From: Berberis thunbergii
Lineage: Eukaryota > Streptophyta > Magnoliopsida > Ranunculales > Berberidaceae
Reading direction: 5' to 3'
Length of the DNA: 64,000 nt
Assembly: GCA_003290165.1 (NCBI GenBank)
Contig: QNQO01005782.1
Coordinates: forward strand, 217,309 to 281,308
The translations under genes were made by a program, and so were the position numbers. Under the pieces are notes generated by a model. That model did not search any database. It was given only the letters and a program-made list of their open reading frames with translations, and had not been told where the DNA came from. How positions within the stretch are numbered: position 1 is the first letter of the stretch; the number at the start of each line of letters is the position of its first letter. This document shows positions 33,004-45,540 of the stretch, in pieces.

Positions 33004-34779
33004 GAGAATACTCTCCAGATTGTTGGATGATGGATGATAGACGCTTGTTTGTTTGGTTCTTGATATCTCAATTAGGTATGTCATGCGTATGTAAGATGAT
33101 CCTTCCACATTCATCTGATTTCTTTGCCATCTCTCCAAGTTCTCTTGATTTCTTCACCTTCTATCACTTATCCATTAGTTTTCTCACCGCCTCCTCAATG
33201 CTTTCTTCATCAAAACTCCAACCTTTTATTCCTCTCCCCAGTCTACGGCATACCAACTCCAACACTCGTATCCGCAAAACTTGCACCACCAACTTCTCAT
33301 TAAGGAACTGATCTGCAAACATTGGTCAAGTTATCATAGGAACACCTGCAGTCACCCCTTCCAAAGTTGAGTGCCAGCCACAATGCGTTAAGAATCCACC
33401 AATGGCCTGGTGTGACAAAATTAGTACTTGAGGTGCCCACCCCTTTATTATCGAACCTGTCTTTAACCTTCTCTTCAAACCTCTCATTGGATAACCATTT
33501 CCCCAACTCTTCCTGTCCCTCACCACCTCTGATTACCCAAATGAATGGGGCATTTGATGCTTCTAGGCCTTTACCAATCTATATCAACTGTGCTCTTATG
33601 AAATAGCATAAGCTACCAAGAGAAACATAGATAACCGAGTTTGGTTCCTTCACATTGAGTGTCATCAATTGAGGCCTTGTTACCCCTCTCTCTCTTGTCA
33701 ATTTCATTCTTGCTACATGGAGAAATTGGTCCTAGACAACATGCCTTACTTTTTATAGTTTTGGTACAACTCCACATATCAGGGCTCCAACTCGGTGCAA
33801 TTGTTCATTACCACACTGTATACATTGAGTTGTCTCCAGAAGTAGGGGTGGGCATTCCATTCCGCGATTTCGATCCCGTCTCCTTTCGTCTCAATTTTTT
33901 CGGATCCTATTGGGATTGATCAATCTCATCCCGATTTCGTCTCGTCCTGATCTAGAGTAGGATGGGATCGGGATGAAGATTTTCAATCCCATCCATCCCG
34001 TCCCGTTCCGAATCGAAATTTTTTAATATTTAATATGAAATATGTAGTATGAAACTATATGTTGACATGACTTTTATTTGTTGTTTATTTATTGACATGA
34101 CTATTTTGGTAAATTCAAAATTTTCAATCTGCATATTAAATTTTCAATCCAAAATTTAGTATATGCTCATCCCGTCCCGAACCCGTTTGGAATGGGACGA
34201 GGTCGGGATGAAGTCTATCTCGTCCCGTCATGATCCCGAACAAACGAGATGGGATAGGGATGAGGTTCATCCCGTCCCGTGCCCTCCCCTATCCAGAAGT
34301 CCTCTACCCACATCTTTTGTCTCATCATCTTACTTTTTGGTGAATACTCGTGGTAATTGTAACTTGGTTATTTGGATGGGATCAGGCAAATCAGGCACCA
34401 TAAAGGGCTCTTACTCATCTGTAATACTCTCGGGAAGCTTGTAGCCAGCTATGTTATGGAGGCACATCAGGAGCAAGGAACTTGTACCATGGAAGATAAG
34501 CCGTTGTATATTGAACTTAAGAGCAGTATCTGTCGTCCATGGAAAACACAAATCAGAAACTATACAGCTCGGTGTTGGATGCATCTCTGCAAGAGCTTGT
34601 TCTAGTGGATTTTGTAATATTCTTGAAAGTGTTAAGGCATTGAGGAGTGTAGTGACTATGCTGACAGTAACACCACGCTGCGCAAATAGTCTGGCCATGT
34701 CAACCATTGGGATCATATGGTCCTGTGCCATTAGAGGAAATGGAATGAAGTGAAGCACACGATGGTCTCGTGAAGCCAT
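33004..34779 (-). pseudogene. UGT73-type glycosyltransferase pseudogene, copy 1
   Basis: Family 1 UGTs transfer sugar from UDP-sugars to small metabolites in the cytosol. The start MASRDHRVLHFIPFPLMAQD (34779) and LMAQDHMIPMVDMARLFAQ show the acceptor-binding N-terminus with catalytic His; a Gly usually before it is Asp. About 40 residues are deleted after TTLLNA, compared with copy 2. The frame then reaches LHNIAGYKLPESITDE and a stop near 34411. A hAT MITE interrupts it at 33843-34291. The PSPG donor-binding box near 33326-33450 reads [20 protein letters not shown] followed by GWHSTLEG, where the conserved Asn is His. The C-terminal part to 33004 is frameshifted. Not functional. Confidence 0.9.
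33843..34291. mobile_element. hAT MITE (449 bp) inside the UGT pseudogene
   Basis: An exact 8 bp duplication TCCAGAAG flanks it (33835-33842 and 34292-34299). Ends are TAGGGGTGGGCATTCC and, reverse-complemented, TAGGGGAGGGCACGGG. Subterminal regions are full of CATCCCG/CGGGATG words. No coding. Same family as the longer element at 36390. Confidence 0.93.
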
Positions 34780-34799
34780 GCAAGAGTAAGAGTAGGGAT

Positions 34800-36074
34800 G
34801 AGATTGGACTATGTAAGACCTCTAACATTGGCCGAAAGGGTTTTGTTATATGAGAGGCCAAGCTTGCAAACGTAAGGGGGTATGTAAGCATAAAGATCTG
34901 TGGGATGAGTTTATTAACAATTACTTGGGCGTTGGACATATATTAATGACTGAAATTTTGTTTGAAAATTACCTTTTGTTTTATTTGTTTGCACATGCAC
35001 ATTAAGAAGAGATAAAGGGTTGATTAATTTGTTTGTCGGCCAAACTTGACAGACATCGAGTACCTAATATCAGACAGGATCTGTTTGTTCCAAATAACAT
35101 TACCTGTTATGTTGCCCCATCCTAAAGCAAACAGTTTGCAACAAAAAAGTTGCATGGACAAAAACATGGGTTATAAATTTCTGAAATGGGACAAGTTTTT
35201 GGAGGGACATTTTATATATATTGAAGTGACAGTCTTCACTCTTCATAAATGTCAAGTTATTATGGAGTTAGAAATACTACAAGACAGGTTTATTATGGAC
35301 AAGATTGGTATGTTGAGGAAATCATCCTAGCCAAATATCAATGACTGATACGAACGAAAACTTTTCCTCTAGTCACTCTCAAATACAATAACATCCGCTA
35401 GTGAAATGATCCCATAGTAAACGAGCTCAAATATAGGAATCCAATGAACATAAATGTTTTCACAGTCCAATCATATAGTGATGGAGAAACAGGTGATTGT
35501 AGAAGGCTGAGAGTTTATATTGTATCTCTGATGAGTTTGAGAAAGAAGAGGTGAAAAATGAAGTCAAATTTGTTTTGGCTGAAACAGCCAACCTGCACTT
35601 GGTACAACCTTGTCTTCATTTCCATTAAGCAATATTTTGAACATGTTTGGGAAACTGGTTCTGACAAGCCTCACTAGGGTATAAAATGCATTTGGAGCTA
35701 TTCATGCTATTTAGAATAACTTAGAAATGAAGCAGGTTTTCAGCACGAACGGGTTCAACTCTACTTGGCTACATTAATACTTTGATTTACATAAACAACA
35801 CAGCAACAGGGTAGTTCAACACCAAAAGTGACATAGAAATCCTACAGTATCTATTTATTTTATTTTTTTATTTATTTAGTTTTTAACCATGTCAAATCTC
35901 TGTTTCAGTAAAAGTCAGTTGGTAAACCTGGTATTGTATATTTGACAACCGTCTTTTCTCTGATTTGCACTTTGATTCTCCAATCCTCTTTGCTCACCAA
36001 TCTTGCCATGTTGATCAAATAGTCTTGTCGTGTCTATCAAAGGGGTCAAGTTACCTTTAAGCATGAGAGGAAAC
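34800..36074. other. Upstream flank of UGT copy 1 and AT-rich spacer
   Basis: 34850-35050 matches the upstream flank of UGT copy 2 (AAACGTAAGGGGGTA at 34869 and 49973). The rest has no gene I recognise. Confidence 0.5.
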
Positions 36075-36077
36075 TAA

Positions 36078-36216
36078 GGGGGTGTTTGGTTGAGTGAAGT
36101 CTCTGACCATATGCAGAGGTGACATCTCACCAGATACCTAATTCAGACGATAAAAAGCTAATTTTTTGAATTTTTCAGACAAAATGTCTAAACCATACAC
36201 GTAAACAAACAACCCC
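36078..36216. mobile_element. Tourist-like (PIF/Harbinger) MITE, 139 bp
   Basis: Ends are GGGGGTGTTTGGTTGAG and, reverse-complemented, GGGGTTGTTTGTTTACG, with TAA on both sides (36075-36077 and 36217-36219). The short TAA duplication and GGG-TGTTTGG terminus are standard for Tourist-like elements. Confidence 0.8.
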
Positions 36217-36389
36217 TAAGTGAAATTGGAGCCATGAGATTTGAAGTTCTTGGTCAAGAGACGAAGTGGTCCCGCGGCCTCCTTTATTTGTTTTTGTGAT
36301 TTATACCCAAAGGTCTCTTTACTCTGCGTAAACTAACAGGGAAGCAACAACCAATTGTTAGCAACTTTGGTCATTATCGCATGTCTGAT

Positions 36390-37325
36390 TGGGGGTGGGG
36401 ATCCCATCGTATGATCCTGATCTCGATCCTGTTTCGTCGTATCCCGATTTTTTTGAGTTTTAATGGGATTGAATAATTTCATCCCGTTTCGATTTAGAAT
36501 GGGATGGGATGGGATGAAGATTTTCAATCTCGCCAATCTCATCCCCTCCCGAGCTAATTTTTCATATTTATTATTTATTTATTTATTTTAGGTTTGCAAT
36601 ATTTGGATGCCCATATAAAGCCTTTTGAGATTCTCCTAAGCAATGAGCAATTGCAAAAGTTCTATTGGCTGGAAGTTGCACATCTATTGCACAGATGGGA
36701 TTAAAATCAATCAGCTCTGCAAACCCAAATTTGGCCATCACAGAGATTGCCCGCAAAATAATACAATTTCCCTCACAAAATAAGAAACTTTTTCCACTAA
36801 CACTGAACTTACTAGCATAGACTACTTTTCTACTTCAACATTAGACGCGTATGAGTATGATTATGCAATTAAAGATAGCAAACCTGATCCATCCCACCAA
36901 TTTGGTGTTCACATTCATAGGTAAGCTAGGCAATATCTTTATGCAGAAAAAAGTACAAATCAGTATACAACATTAGAGCTCATTGGTACGTGAACATCAA
37001 TGAAATATCAGTAGATGAAGGTTCTTCATGGTACGAGTTTGATTTGTTTGTATAATTGATGTCACTTGTAAGTTGTTCATTGTCATTATAAGTATAAAAT
37101 AAGGAAGCAATCATACTAGTAAGAGGCTAACAACAATGTGAGACGTGAGTAATATGATTACTGTCAATTTTTTCCAGTAACCCAAATTAAATAATCAAAC
37201 TCATGCATTTAGTCAGTAAATTGCAGATTGATTAAAGAAAATGAAATGCATATAATCAGAGCACGCTGATCCCGTATGAACGGGATGGGTTTATCTCGTC
37301 CCATCCCGTCCCATGCCCACCCCTA
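36390..37325. mobile_element. hAT element (936 bp) carrying a galactokinase exon
   Basis: An exact 8 bp duplication TGTCTGAT flanks it (36382-36389 and 37326-37333). The right end is TAGGGGTGGGCATGGG when reverse-complemented; the left end is TGGGGGTGGGGATCCC, with one change in the second base. Subterminal CATCCCG/GGGATG words match the 449 bp MITE at 33843. The interior (about 36560-37250) is unrelated to that MITE and contains a host gene exon, making this a gene-carrying hAT. Confidence 0.9.
36607..36750 (-). pseudogene. Galactokinase (GALK) exon fragment in a hAT element
   Basis: Galactokinase phosphorylates galactose at C1. The minus strand reads [18 protein letters not shown], then [19 protein letters not shown] and GESQKA, the central segment of plant galactokinases just after the GGMDQ substrate-binding motif. 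At its upstream edge (36750) the sequence is TTTTGCGG then GCAATC, as if an intron acceptor AG had mutated to GG. After GESQKA the match ends. Only about 45 codons are present, so there can be no enzyme activity. Confidence 0.82.
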
Positions 37326-37379
37326 TGTCTGATGACTACTAGTTGCACTAGGTAGTGGTATGTGGTGGTACCTTTTTTG

Positions 37380-37500
37380 GGGTTAATCGCAAAATTTTCC
37401 CTAAAACATATAGTTAATTCAGCTTTGTCCCCAATTAACATTCATATTGCATTTTTTTCCCTCAGACTAACAGTCAACGTGCCTTGACTGTCAAAACACA
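37380..37500 (+). repeat. MULE left terminal inverted repeat
   Basis: Starts GGGTTAATCGCAAAATTTTC. Its inverted partner is 46705-46813, with similarity of about 115 bp and weaker matching beyond. Confidence 0.9.
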
Positions 37501-38619
37501 TGCTAGATTAAAAAATGGCATGCCCAAAATACCCTTTAATGATCTGAAAGCCGACATTCAAAGTTGATGCAATTAAAATCGAAGGCTGATATTCAAACCT
37601 CCATTAAGACGTTTAGATAATCCGTTAACTCCTTCACCACCACTGTCTTCATTTCACCACCAGTAACTCTCACATCTGCTTCTACTACTACATCTACATG
37701 TTATTTCACTAGTTTTGATGGCAAGCTTGAGTTGCAGCTCATGTTCATCATCTGTTAGGTCAATTCTGTTGCAGGGGGAAAAGTTACATTCAAGTTTATT
37801 TTAAGGGGTTAAGTTCTTACCAGTAATTTATTTTAAGGGGTTAAGTTACTGTTAATTAACAACTCTTAATTGATTTTCTTGCAAAACCCATGGTGTCACA
37901 AGCACAATCAAACAAGTGATTAGGAGGTTCGAAGTAGGCAAAATTTTTAAGAAGTACATGTACATTGGATGTTAAAGCACAATGTAATTGATGTTCTTTC
38001 AACAATGTAAATTCATTTGATGTTAATTAGATGTTAATAACACATTGTAATCAAAAGTCTTAACATCAATGCAATTCAATTGACGCAACATCATTGCAAT
38101 TCAAAACCTGACATAACACTTTCAAACATCAATAAGCAACCTTGCAATTCAAAGCCTGACATAGCACTTTCAAGCATCAATATGCAACCTGACATAACAC
38201 TTTCAATAACATTCAGTACTTAACAACCTGAAGTGCAAAAAACTGAATTTACAAGCGACAATAACCAACCTAAATTGTATCATACCAACAAGCATTCAAT
38301 ACCATCACATACCAACAAGCATTCGAACTTGCAACCAAAACAAGTGTATATTTAGTGTACCATACCAACAACAGTCTTGACATAACACAAGTGTATCAGT
38401 TAATGTACCATACCAACACAAGTCTGACATAAGTTCGAGATAACATTCCAATACCAGAAAGCATTCAATATCATTAGAAAACACATAATGACAATGTCAA
38501 TAAACCAAAAGGAGTTGTCTTTCACTAACTGCTTTCACCAACTGTCTAATTGGTTTTCACTATCTGCTTTCACCAAAATGAGAATGTCAATATGAGTCAC
38601 CAAAATGAGAATGAGTCAC
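37501..38619. other. MULE region between left TIR and transposase 3' end
   Basis: No gene. From 38040 to 38480 it is built of imperfect repeats around 'cctgacataacactttcaa' and 'taccaacaagcattc', apparently local duplications in the element's 3' region. Confidence 0.6.
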
Positions 38620-41010
38620 CAACTATCTAAGGTCATTTCCAAACCCCATAGGTTTCCAACTGTTTTGTCCCCTTGCAAATAGAGTTTGTCCCATCTTGCC
38701 CCTACCATTCCCATGCTGAAACACTGAATTAACTAGCGGCCTCATTGGTGGGGGTCGAACTCCTTGTGCAAAGGGATGAGTTGTGAACATGGTACTCTTA
38801 TTGTTGTGTAAAGTTGGAGCCGTAGGCATCTCAGGCTAGAAGTTTGGTGGTTGTGGGCATTTCCTTTGGAGGTTCACTGTTTCCTCTTCCACTAGTAGTC
38901 TTTGCACACTTGGTTTGTTGTTCCTTGTTCTTGTGCATTTAGGCCTCTTAGATGTTTGTCCATCCACAACAGTCTGCTCCCTAGGAGGGTTTCTATAGGT
39001 TCTACTGTTGTGACCCTCCATTCCACACTTTCTGCAACTCCTGTGTTCCCTGTGAACCTCATATTTATCTTCATCTTTTTTTCTCTGTCTTTAAGGTTTC
39101 CCTAGACCTCTTTTCACTAGAGGAGGCACTGATGAGCCCTTGGATTAGCTTCATTAATCTTTTTCAAGTGGGAGACACACTCAAACTCTGTGTATGCCTC
39201 CAACCTAGTCTCATAAAAAAAGTCCCACAAAAAACAGCCTTCTTGAAGTTCTTATACATATGCCTAAAACAAAATCTATGATCTGAATCTGGAAAGAGTT
39301 GTTTCAATGCTTCAATCAAGCCTTTTTGCTGGTTAGAGATAAAGGTCAGCTTTCCTGCATGCATCTTCAATTGCATCTCAATTATGCTCAGGAAGGTGTA
39401 CTAAGTCTGGTAACATTCTAACTAGCAAATGTAGATGGCCAGTGAAAATAGACCATTGTTGTCATCCAAAGCTGTGATTGACAAACAACAACCCCCATAT
39501 TTTGTCTTCAGAAAACACTCATCCAAACCCACCAAGGGTTTACACCCATGCTGCCAACCAAGTAGACTAGTAGAAAAAGCCAAACATAGGCTTGTGAACC
39601 TTTGATCTTCATTACTTGTTGAACATGTAGCAATGCTTCCTAGGTTTGTTGTCAACAACTCCATGCAACAAGAATGGGCCATCTTATAACTGTCATCATA
39701 GCTACCAATTATTTTTGTCATCAGTTTATGCTTTGCCATCCACCCTACATGGTAGTTTACTTCAACAATGTTATCCTTCCATGTCTGTTTCACAAGGGAG
39801 TCTGGTGTGATAGATTGGAAGTGTGTATTAAACATGGACTCACACTCCTTAGCAACAAACCTAGCATCCGCCATAGGGTGTTTCCCATCAACAATCCCCA
39901 GACATGTGTGTTGTTGCCCCATGGTCCTAACACTGATGGTGTGCCCATCTTTGTTTCTTGCTGCATAGCAATGCCATTTGCATTCTTCATCTGTACACTT
40001 AACTAAATGTCTGTTAGGATCATTCTTCTTAAACCTTATCATAAACTTCTTTCTTACTACATATTTCCTTAACCAAAACCTAGCATCATCTACTATAGGT
40101 CATTCTTTCTCAACCTCCAAGACCCATTCCTCATTCTCATGATCAATCTCATCATCATAAATATTCTCAGTCTCAGCCACAAAATCAACATGCACACCTA
40201 GAGGTGCCTCATCTTCAGTGTTATGGCCTGAATGATATTCCTCTTCTACTGGAAGATCATCTAGCTCAACAAACTCAGATGGACCTAGTTCAGATGGACC
40301 TGCTTCATGGGTTGGTCCTCATCAGGTCCCTATGGTACTACATTAGGCAGGTTTTCATCTAGTTATTCTTCACTCAACTCATCACATAAGTTCACTCTTG
40401 TCTTACTTGACTTTATCCCTTTCTTGCTATCATCTTTCCTTGGAGAATACCAATCACTAGGTTTACTCTTCCTTGGGGTTGGAACATTCCTCCTGATCCA
40501 AGGCCTTTTGGCCCTGCATTTAAGCCTCAAATGATTTTTTTTTAGGAGGAGTGGGTTGTGTTACAGGGGCAGGGTCACTATAGGTGGGGTTGAAATTGGT
40601 TCAGGCTCCATTACACTAATCCCAGGAGTGTTGCTTTCATGTACTTGTGTTGTCACTTTAACCTCAACAAACACATGCAAAGCATCATTGTCATCAATGT
40701 TTGCATGGGTCCAAAAATTCATTGTCTTTATCATTTGTAATGTCCATCATCACCCTATTCTCCACATAGGTATGTGTTCTTCCAAGGGTTAAGGCATGCT
40801 TATGTGGGTTGGGGATAACTTCAAGGATACTTTTGTTTAACTTATCCTAATTTAGGTAATCCCCATGCACTTGTACAAATTCTATAGATAACTCATCTTT
40901 ATAATCACTAACATTCCACAGACCAGGGATCTCTGCAATCTTACTCCACTTTCCATTGTAATTGATCACTAAGTTCCAGACTATCAGTTCTTGTCCCCAT
41001 TTATCATTGC
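38620..41010 (-). pseudogene. MULE transposase (mudrA-like), degraded
   Basis: The transposase cuts and moves the element. Minus-strand order: an N-terminal part at 41010-40860; an acidic stretch at 40320-40110 (LDDLPVEEEYHSGHNTEDE); an in-frame TGA at 40102-40100; the MuDR DNA-binding domain RFKKNDPNRHLVKCTDEECK at 40040-39980; then CCMELLTTN and the catalytic core GLDECFLKTKYGG near 39515, whose Asp is the first DDE residue. After a frame break, LTFISNQQKGLIEALKQLFP and HRFCFRHMYKNFKK near 39340-39220; the second catalytic Asp (usually SDxQKG) is Asn here. Near 39000 a CCHC knuckle remnant, KCGMEGHNSRTYR, has its last Cys changed to Tyr. Broken frames and lost catalytic residue: inactive. 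Confidence 0.88.
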
Positions 41011-41857
41011 TGCAAACAGACAAACAAAACAAAATCATACCATTTTCACTGATGCAAACAGAAGATTGAAAACAGACAAACAAAAAAAAAATCATACAAT
41101 TTTCACTGACAAAACAGACAAACAAAATTAAACTAAACCACACTAAATCATGCAATCAAACGTGAATAGTAAACTGATAACAGAAGACAAGTACAACACA
41201 TATAACATCAAAAATCCAAAATGAACACTGTGACTGATTCATGGAAGCACCAACCACTAGCAATACTAAACCACACTAAATCACTTTCAAAAACAACATT
41301 TTCACTGATGCAAATGACAACCACCAAATAAACAGTTACCCAAATTTGTGCAAATGAACAAAATACTAACGAAATCATATCATTCACACCATCCATTCAA
41401 ACATGCATTACATATAGAAGCACCAAAATGAAAACCCTAAAATAGCAAATAAGACTTGCAATATATCACGCCAATGAACATGAGAAGGTTTCGTGTCCTC
41501 TTCGGTGTCTGAATGAGTGAAATCTCACCTCATATTTGGCTCCTCATTAATTGCTTGGAATATGACTGAAGTAGTCACTAAAATCACTGACCGAACTGCA
41601 ATTGTCCCAGTGTATGCTAGAATATCCCATCATCATCGCTGCTACTGATAGTGATTTTGACACGAAAACAATCTTCTTCCCCTTCTTCATTTTTTGGTTT
41701 CCTCTTCTTCGTTTTTGTATTATGCTTTTTCATTTCGGTGAGAAATCAGAGAAAGTGAAAACGCAGGGAGATAGGAGAAACGGAACAGAGATAATGAAAA
41801 TGGAGGGAGTTTTCCCTTCAATGTCTGTCTCTTCAATGGTACAAGCAGAAATGGAGT
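41011..41857 (-). other. MULE 5' region upstream of the transposase
   Basis: AT-rich, with several copies of CAAACAGAC/TTTTCACTGATGC words at 41010-41310, probably intron or leader of the mudrA relic. A short minus-strand frame around 41840-41560 ends in two stops and has no domain I recognise. Confidence 0.45.
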
Positions 41858-42602
41858 AATCACTACTACAAATATAGGCTTGCATAGCGCTTAAAAATAG
41901 GCTAAGCTACCGCTATGGTAGCTTAGATAGCGCTCAAAAAGGCGCTATGCAAGGCGCGTACTTGAATAGCGCTTCGCTTAGATAGCGTTATCTAAGCGTT
42001 GATTTTTTTTTTTTAATTAACTTCAATAGCGCTTTCTAAAGTGCTATGTAAGCGCTAATTTTTTTTTTAATTAGCTTGAATAGCGCTTTGATGAGCGCTA
42101 TTTAATTTTGTTGATTTTTTTTAATTAGTTTCATTTCGGTGAATTTTTTTATTAACTACCATAGCGCTTTTTTATGCGCTATTTAATTAAAATGAATTTT
42201 TTAAATTAGATTTGTTCGCGTAAATACCAATACCGATTTTCTGGGCTAAATATAATATTTAATATAATAATGACAACGTTCAATCAATCAATAAAGACAC
42301 AACATGATAACTAACTGTTTCTCATTCATTCAAAATATAATTTAAGCATTCATACAAAATTGTTAATATGCTATCATATATATTTGTTCGTAGCACAATA
42401 CTAATAAATATCTTAAACTACAGGCATAATTAAAATGTTTTGCTACAGCTTTCCATTTTCTCCTTGAGAAATCGGTTGTACAAGTATCCTGACCAATTGA
42501 TTACGAAATTCTCCATACGGACTCCATACGGTAATTCCAGCTGATCTACAGACTGCAACGGATTCCTTGACGCCCAGACGAAGAGGATCCTTGATACCCA
42601 CA

Positions 42603-42848
42603 TGGAGTTGTTTTAAGAGATGAACATGATGTAGTCATAACAGCATGTGCAGGATCATCGCTTGGACACTCTGTAATTATGCACGAACTGCCCTTAATCT
42701 GATGGAAAAACACTGTATTAATAAGGCTATTTTTAGCACTGACTCAGCATATGCCCTGTCCATTCTCACAAAGAATGAAGCTACTCCATGGGAGGCTATT
42801 GCTTTTGCAATATATTTGACATTGCAAAGTAATATGACATGTACATAA
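42603..42848 (+). pseudogene. RNase H-like (RVT_3 type) fragment
   Basis: The plus strand reads GVVLRDEHDVVITACAGSSL from 42604, then one frame over ARTALNLMEKHCINKAIFST, then DSAYALSILTKNEATPWEA. This is the order of the plant RNase H-like domain found in LINE-derived proteins: G-V-x-R-D, then A-x2-A-L, then a TDS that would hold an acidic catalytic residue. A frameshift lies near 42650-42680 and nothing else of a LINE is visible, so this is a fragment. Motif-based assignment. Confidence 0.5.
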
Positions 42849-43642
42849 ACATAGATACCAAGGGAGAGAAAAAAAGGGAGTAACTAATCTACATTAATGC
42901 CGTACCAGAACATAAAAGAAGAGAACACCACTGCAGCATTGATCATCCAATGTTTTAGTCTCTTAGAGTGACCCTGGAATTGAGCAAAAACAATAATCAA
43001 AAGACACCTATCAGCTTTTCTACCACATCTTGTTCTTGTGTATACTCGATAAAAATAAGAACGTAATTGCACGGACGTGTATACTCAAGTACTGAGTTCC
43101 TACAGAAGAGTAAATGCTTGTTAGTATTAGGCCCACATTTGTATGTCATAGAAACTCTTTATTATCCAATCTGGCCACTTAAACTAACAAGTGGTCAATC
43201 GTCTTCTTAGACAAAATGTACAAGTAATGCAGGGAACAGACACAATGGCAGCAATATAAGCTTTCACGGGCACACATGCATATCCTATTTATTTTTTTAG
43301 AGATAGTCGTTAGCTTGATGGCTAAATCACAACAAAATCAAACTTGCTCACAAGCAGCATATGCTACCAGACATATCAAAATCTCCTTTGACTGCCTAAG
43401 ATACATTTCGGATTCATAAAAAATATATATATATAAATATAAAGAAGACATGATATGGAAAAGGTCCTAGAGATGATGTATCTCATGATAACCCCAAAAA
43501 AAAAGGAAAAGGAATTAATGCATCACCTTAAGAGGTCGGTTTGACTGTTTTCTTCTCTGCCTTTTAAGTTCTCTTTCATCCTAATTCAAAAAAATGAGAT
43601 GCATCAGAAAAGTTTTGATATAACATAGGATTTTGAGCTCAC

Positions 43643-45540
43643 ACTGTGGCATCTCCTCCAAACGTGCTGCCATAGGATTTTGAGCTCGTTCTTTCGAACC
43701 GGCTTCACTAGAAAGCTAACAGCGCCCTTTGACAAACACTTCAACACAAGAACCTCAGGATCAGTGCAGGACATCACTGCAAAGTATGAAAAGAGATATA
43801 AGTACAAGGAATCAACTAAGTAGAACTTCATCACAGAGAGTACTGAAAGGGTGCAAGGAAATTTACTTACTGATTACAGGAATATTCTTGCAACACTCAG
43901 TATTCATAATCTTGCTTAGAAGACCGATGCCAGATAAATAAGGCATGTCTACCTCAGTTAAGACGAGATCAATGTGATTGGTCTTATCCATTAAGATTTT
44001 TCATGCTTGTAGTCCATTTGTGGCAGCAGTAACTGCCAAGGCGCAATACAACAAAGCAACATTGAAATGAGAAATCCGTGCCGCATTACAAAGCAAAACA
44101 AGGAGATCAACAATGTTAGGGACAACTAGCAGTTATAGACTTGGACTTTTCGATATTATACCCTCAACATAATGCCATTTGTAAGCCATCGAGATATACA
44201 CAGAATCAAATCCTGCACTGTCCTTCAATTTTAACAATGAAAAAAAAAAACACACAGGTATCTTGATTATATATTTTGGACTTACATTTTATTATCAGAA
44301 GAAACTTGTCCATATAATTAATTCCCTGAGAATCATGTACTGCATGCTTTACCGTATTAGCTTGTGAAACACATTGCACAAGTTGGTATCACCTCTCTCA
44401 CCAGGCAGTTGCTCACAAGAGCACTTGATTAATGACTACATGAAATAATGATGCACGAAGATTTGTTGACTCACAGATTTTCGTGCATTATTAAAGGATG
44501 ACATTTAAGCGGTCCTCTAGATAGGGGCCATGGGCTTGTTAGCAAGATTCTAAAGTTTTATGTCTGTATCAACTAAAATAACAAAAATGAGTTATTAAGT
44601 CCAACAAGATTGCACAAAAGCAAAAGGCATGATGGTGTTGGCCAGCTTCAAATTACATTTTCATTTCGAGCAAGAAGATAATTACAAATACCGGAAAGTT
44701 GAGATTATATCAGAGATGTTTTAAGCAGGTGGCAACTCAATGGTCGTTTTCTAATTGATGTACTAAGATGAACACTTATAGTTTTTATGTCTTGAAGAGA
44801 GAATCATGAACATATCTAGGTTGGTTTTGGGATAGCGGGTCCTCTCCTATAATTTCTTCCAATGCAAATAACTCCATAGAGATGTCACACTACCCTCTTT
44901 TGTTTGGACTTGCATTGGCAAAAACAAAACATGTAAAACAAAACAAGTAACTTTCGAAAGAGATAAGACAAGTTAATGCAAGTCTCCACATCAACTCAAG
45001 CATCCTTACGCTGGCAAAGAACATGACATCTTTTTTTCTTTGCACAAGTGAAAATTGTTAACATCAAATTCAAACAATTCACATAGTAAACACAATTACA
45101 AAGAACTAACCTTCATAACCACAATTACGAAGTAGAGCAAACACCAGATGGCGGGTTGAATCATCATTTTCCACCAAGAGAACCCTTAAGGTGGTGCGAG
45201 GGAGGAATCTTTCCCAACAAACAACTGAAACATGTGGTAGCTTCAGCGGTATCTGCACACAAACTTGCGCCTGTACATCTTCACCAACGTGTCCATTATT
45301 TACATTTTGATTACTCTTGTTATTTCTCAAATCCTTTTCCCCCACACCATCCTTCCCCTCCCTGACTACTCCACTCTTCATCTCCTCCTGCCTCGGACAA
45401 TTAACTTCACACCCTCCCTCATCTTCATCCTGCGTTCTTTGATTATGAAATTCCCAAACACCATTGGTGCTCAATGGGACACTCCCCATCAACCAGATTA
45501 AAAAAAATATGGTTGATGAAAAGGAGTCTTGAAATTTCAC
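43643..45540 (-). pseudogene. Pseudo-response regulator (PRR7/PRR3-like) exons captured by CACTA
   Basis: PRRs are nuclear repressors in the plant circadian clock. Exon 1 (45540-45111) has [20 protein letters not shown] and [18 protein letters not shown] and ends in donor AAG then GTTAGTT. Exon 2 (44032-43871) has VTAATNGLQA, a TGA at 44003-44001 where tryptophan is usual, then [20 protein letters not shown] and NIPVI before donor GTAAGTAA. Exon 3 (43776-43643) has [20 protein letters not shown] and [14 protein letters not shown]. Together they are most of the receiver-like domain; LTEV keeps the Glu that replaces the phospho-acceptor Asp in PRRs. Introns are retained, so capture was at DNA level. 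The CCT domain and the rest are absent. A 17 bp direct repeat (CATAGGATTTTGAGCTC, 43624 and 43671) marks the end of exon 3. Confidence 0.88.

Noticed and set aside
32859..33600. Plus-strand frames across the UGT region as separate genes
   Set aside because: They are antisense shadows of the UGT pseudogene.
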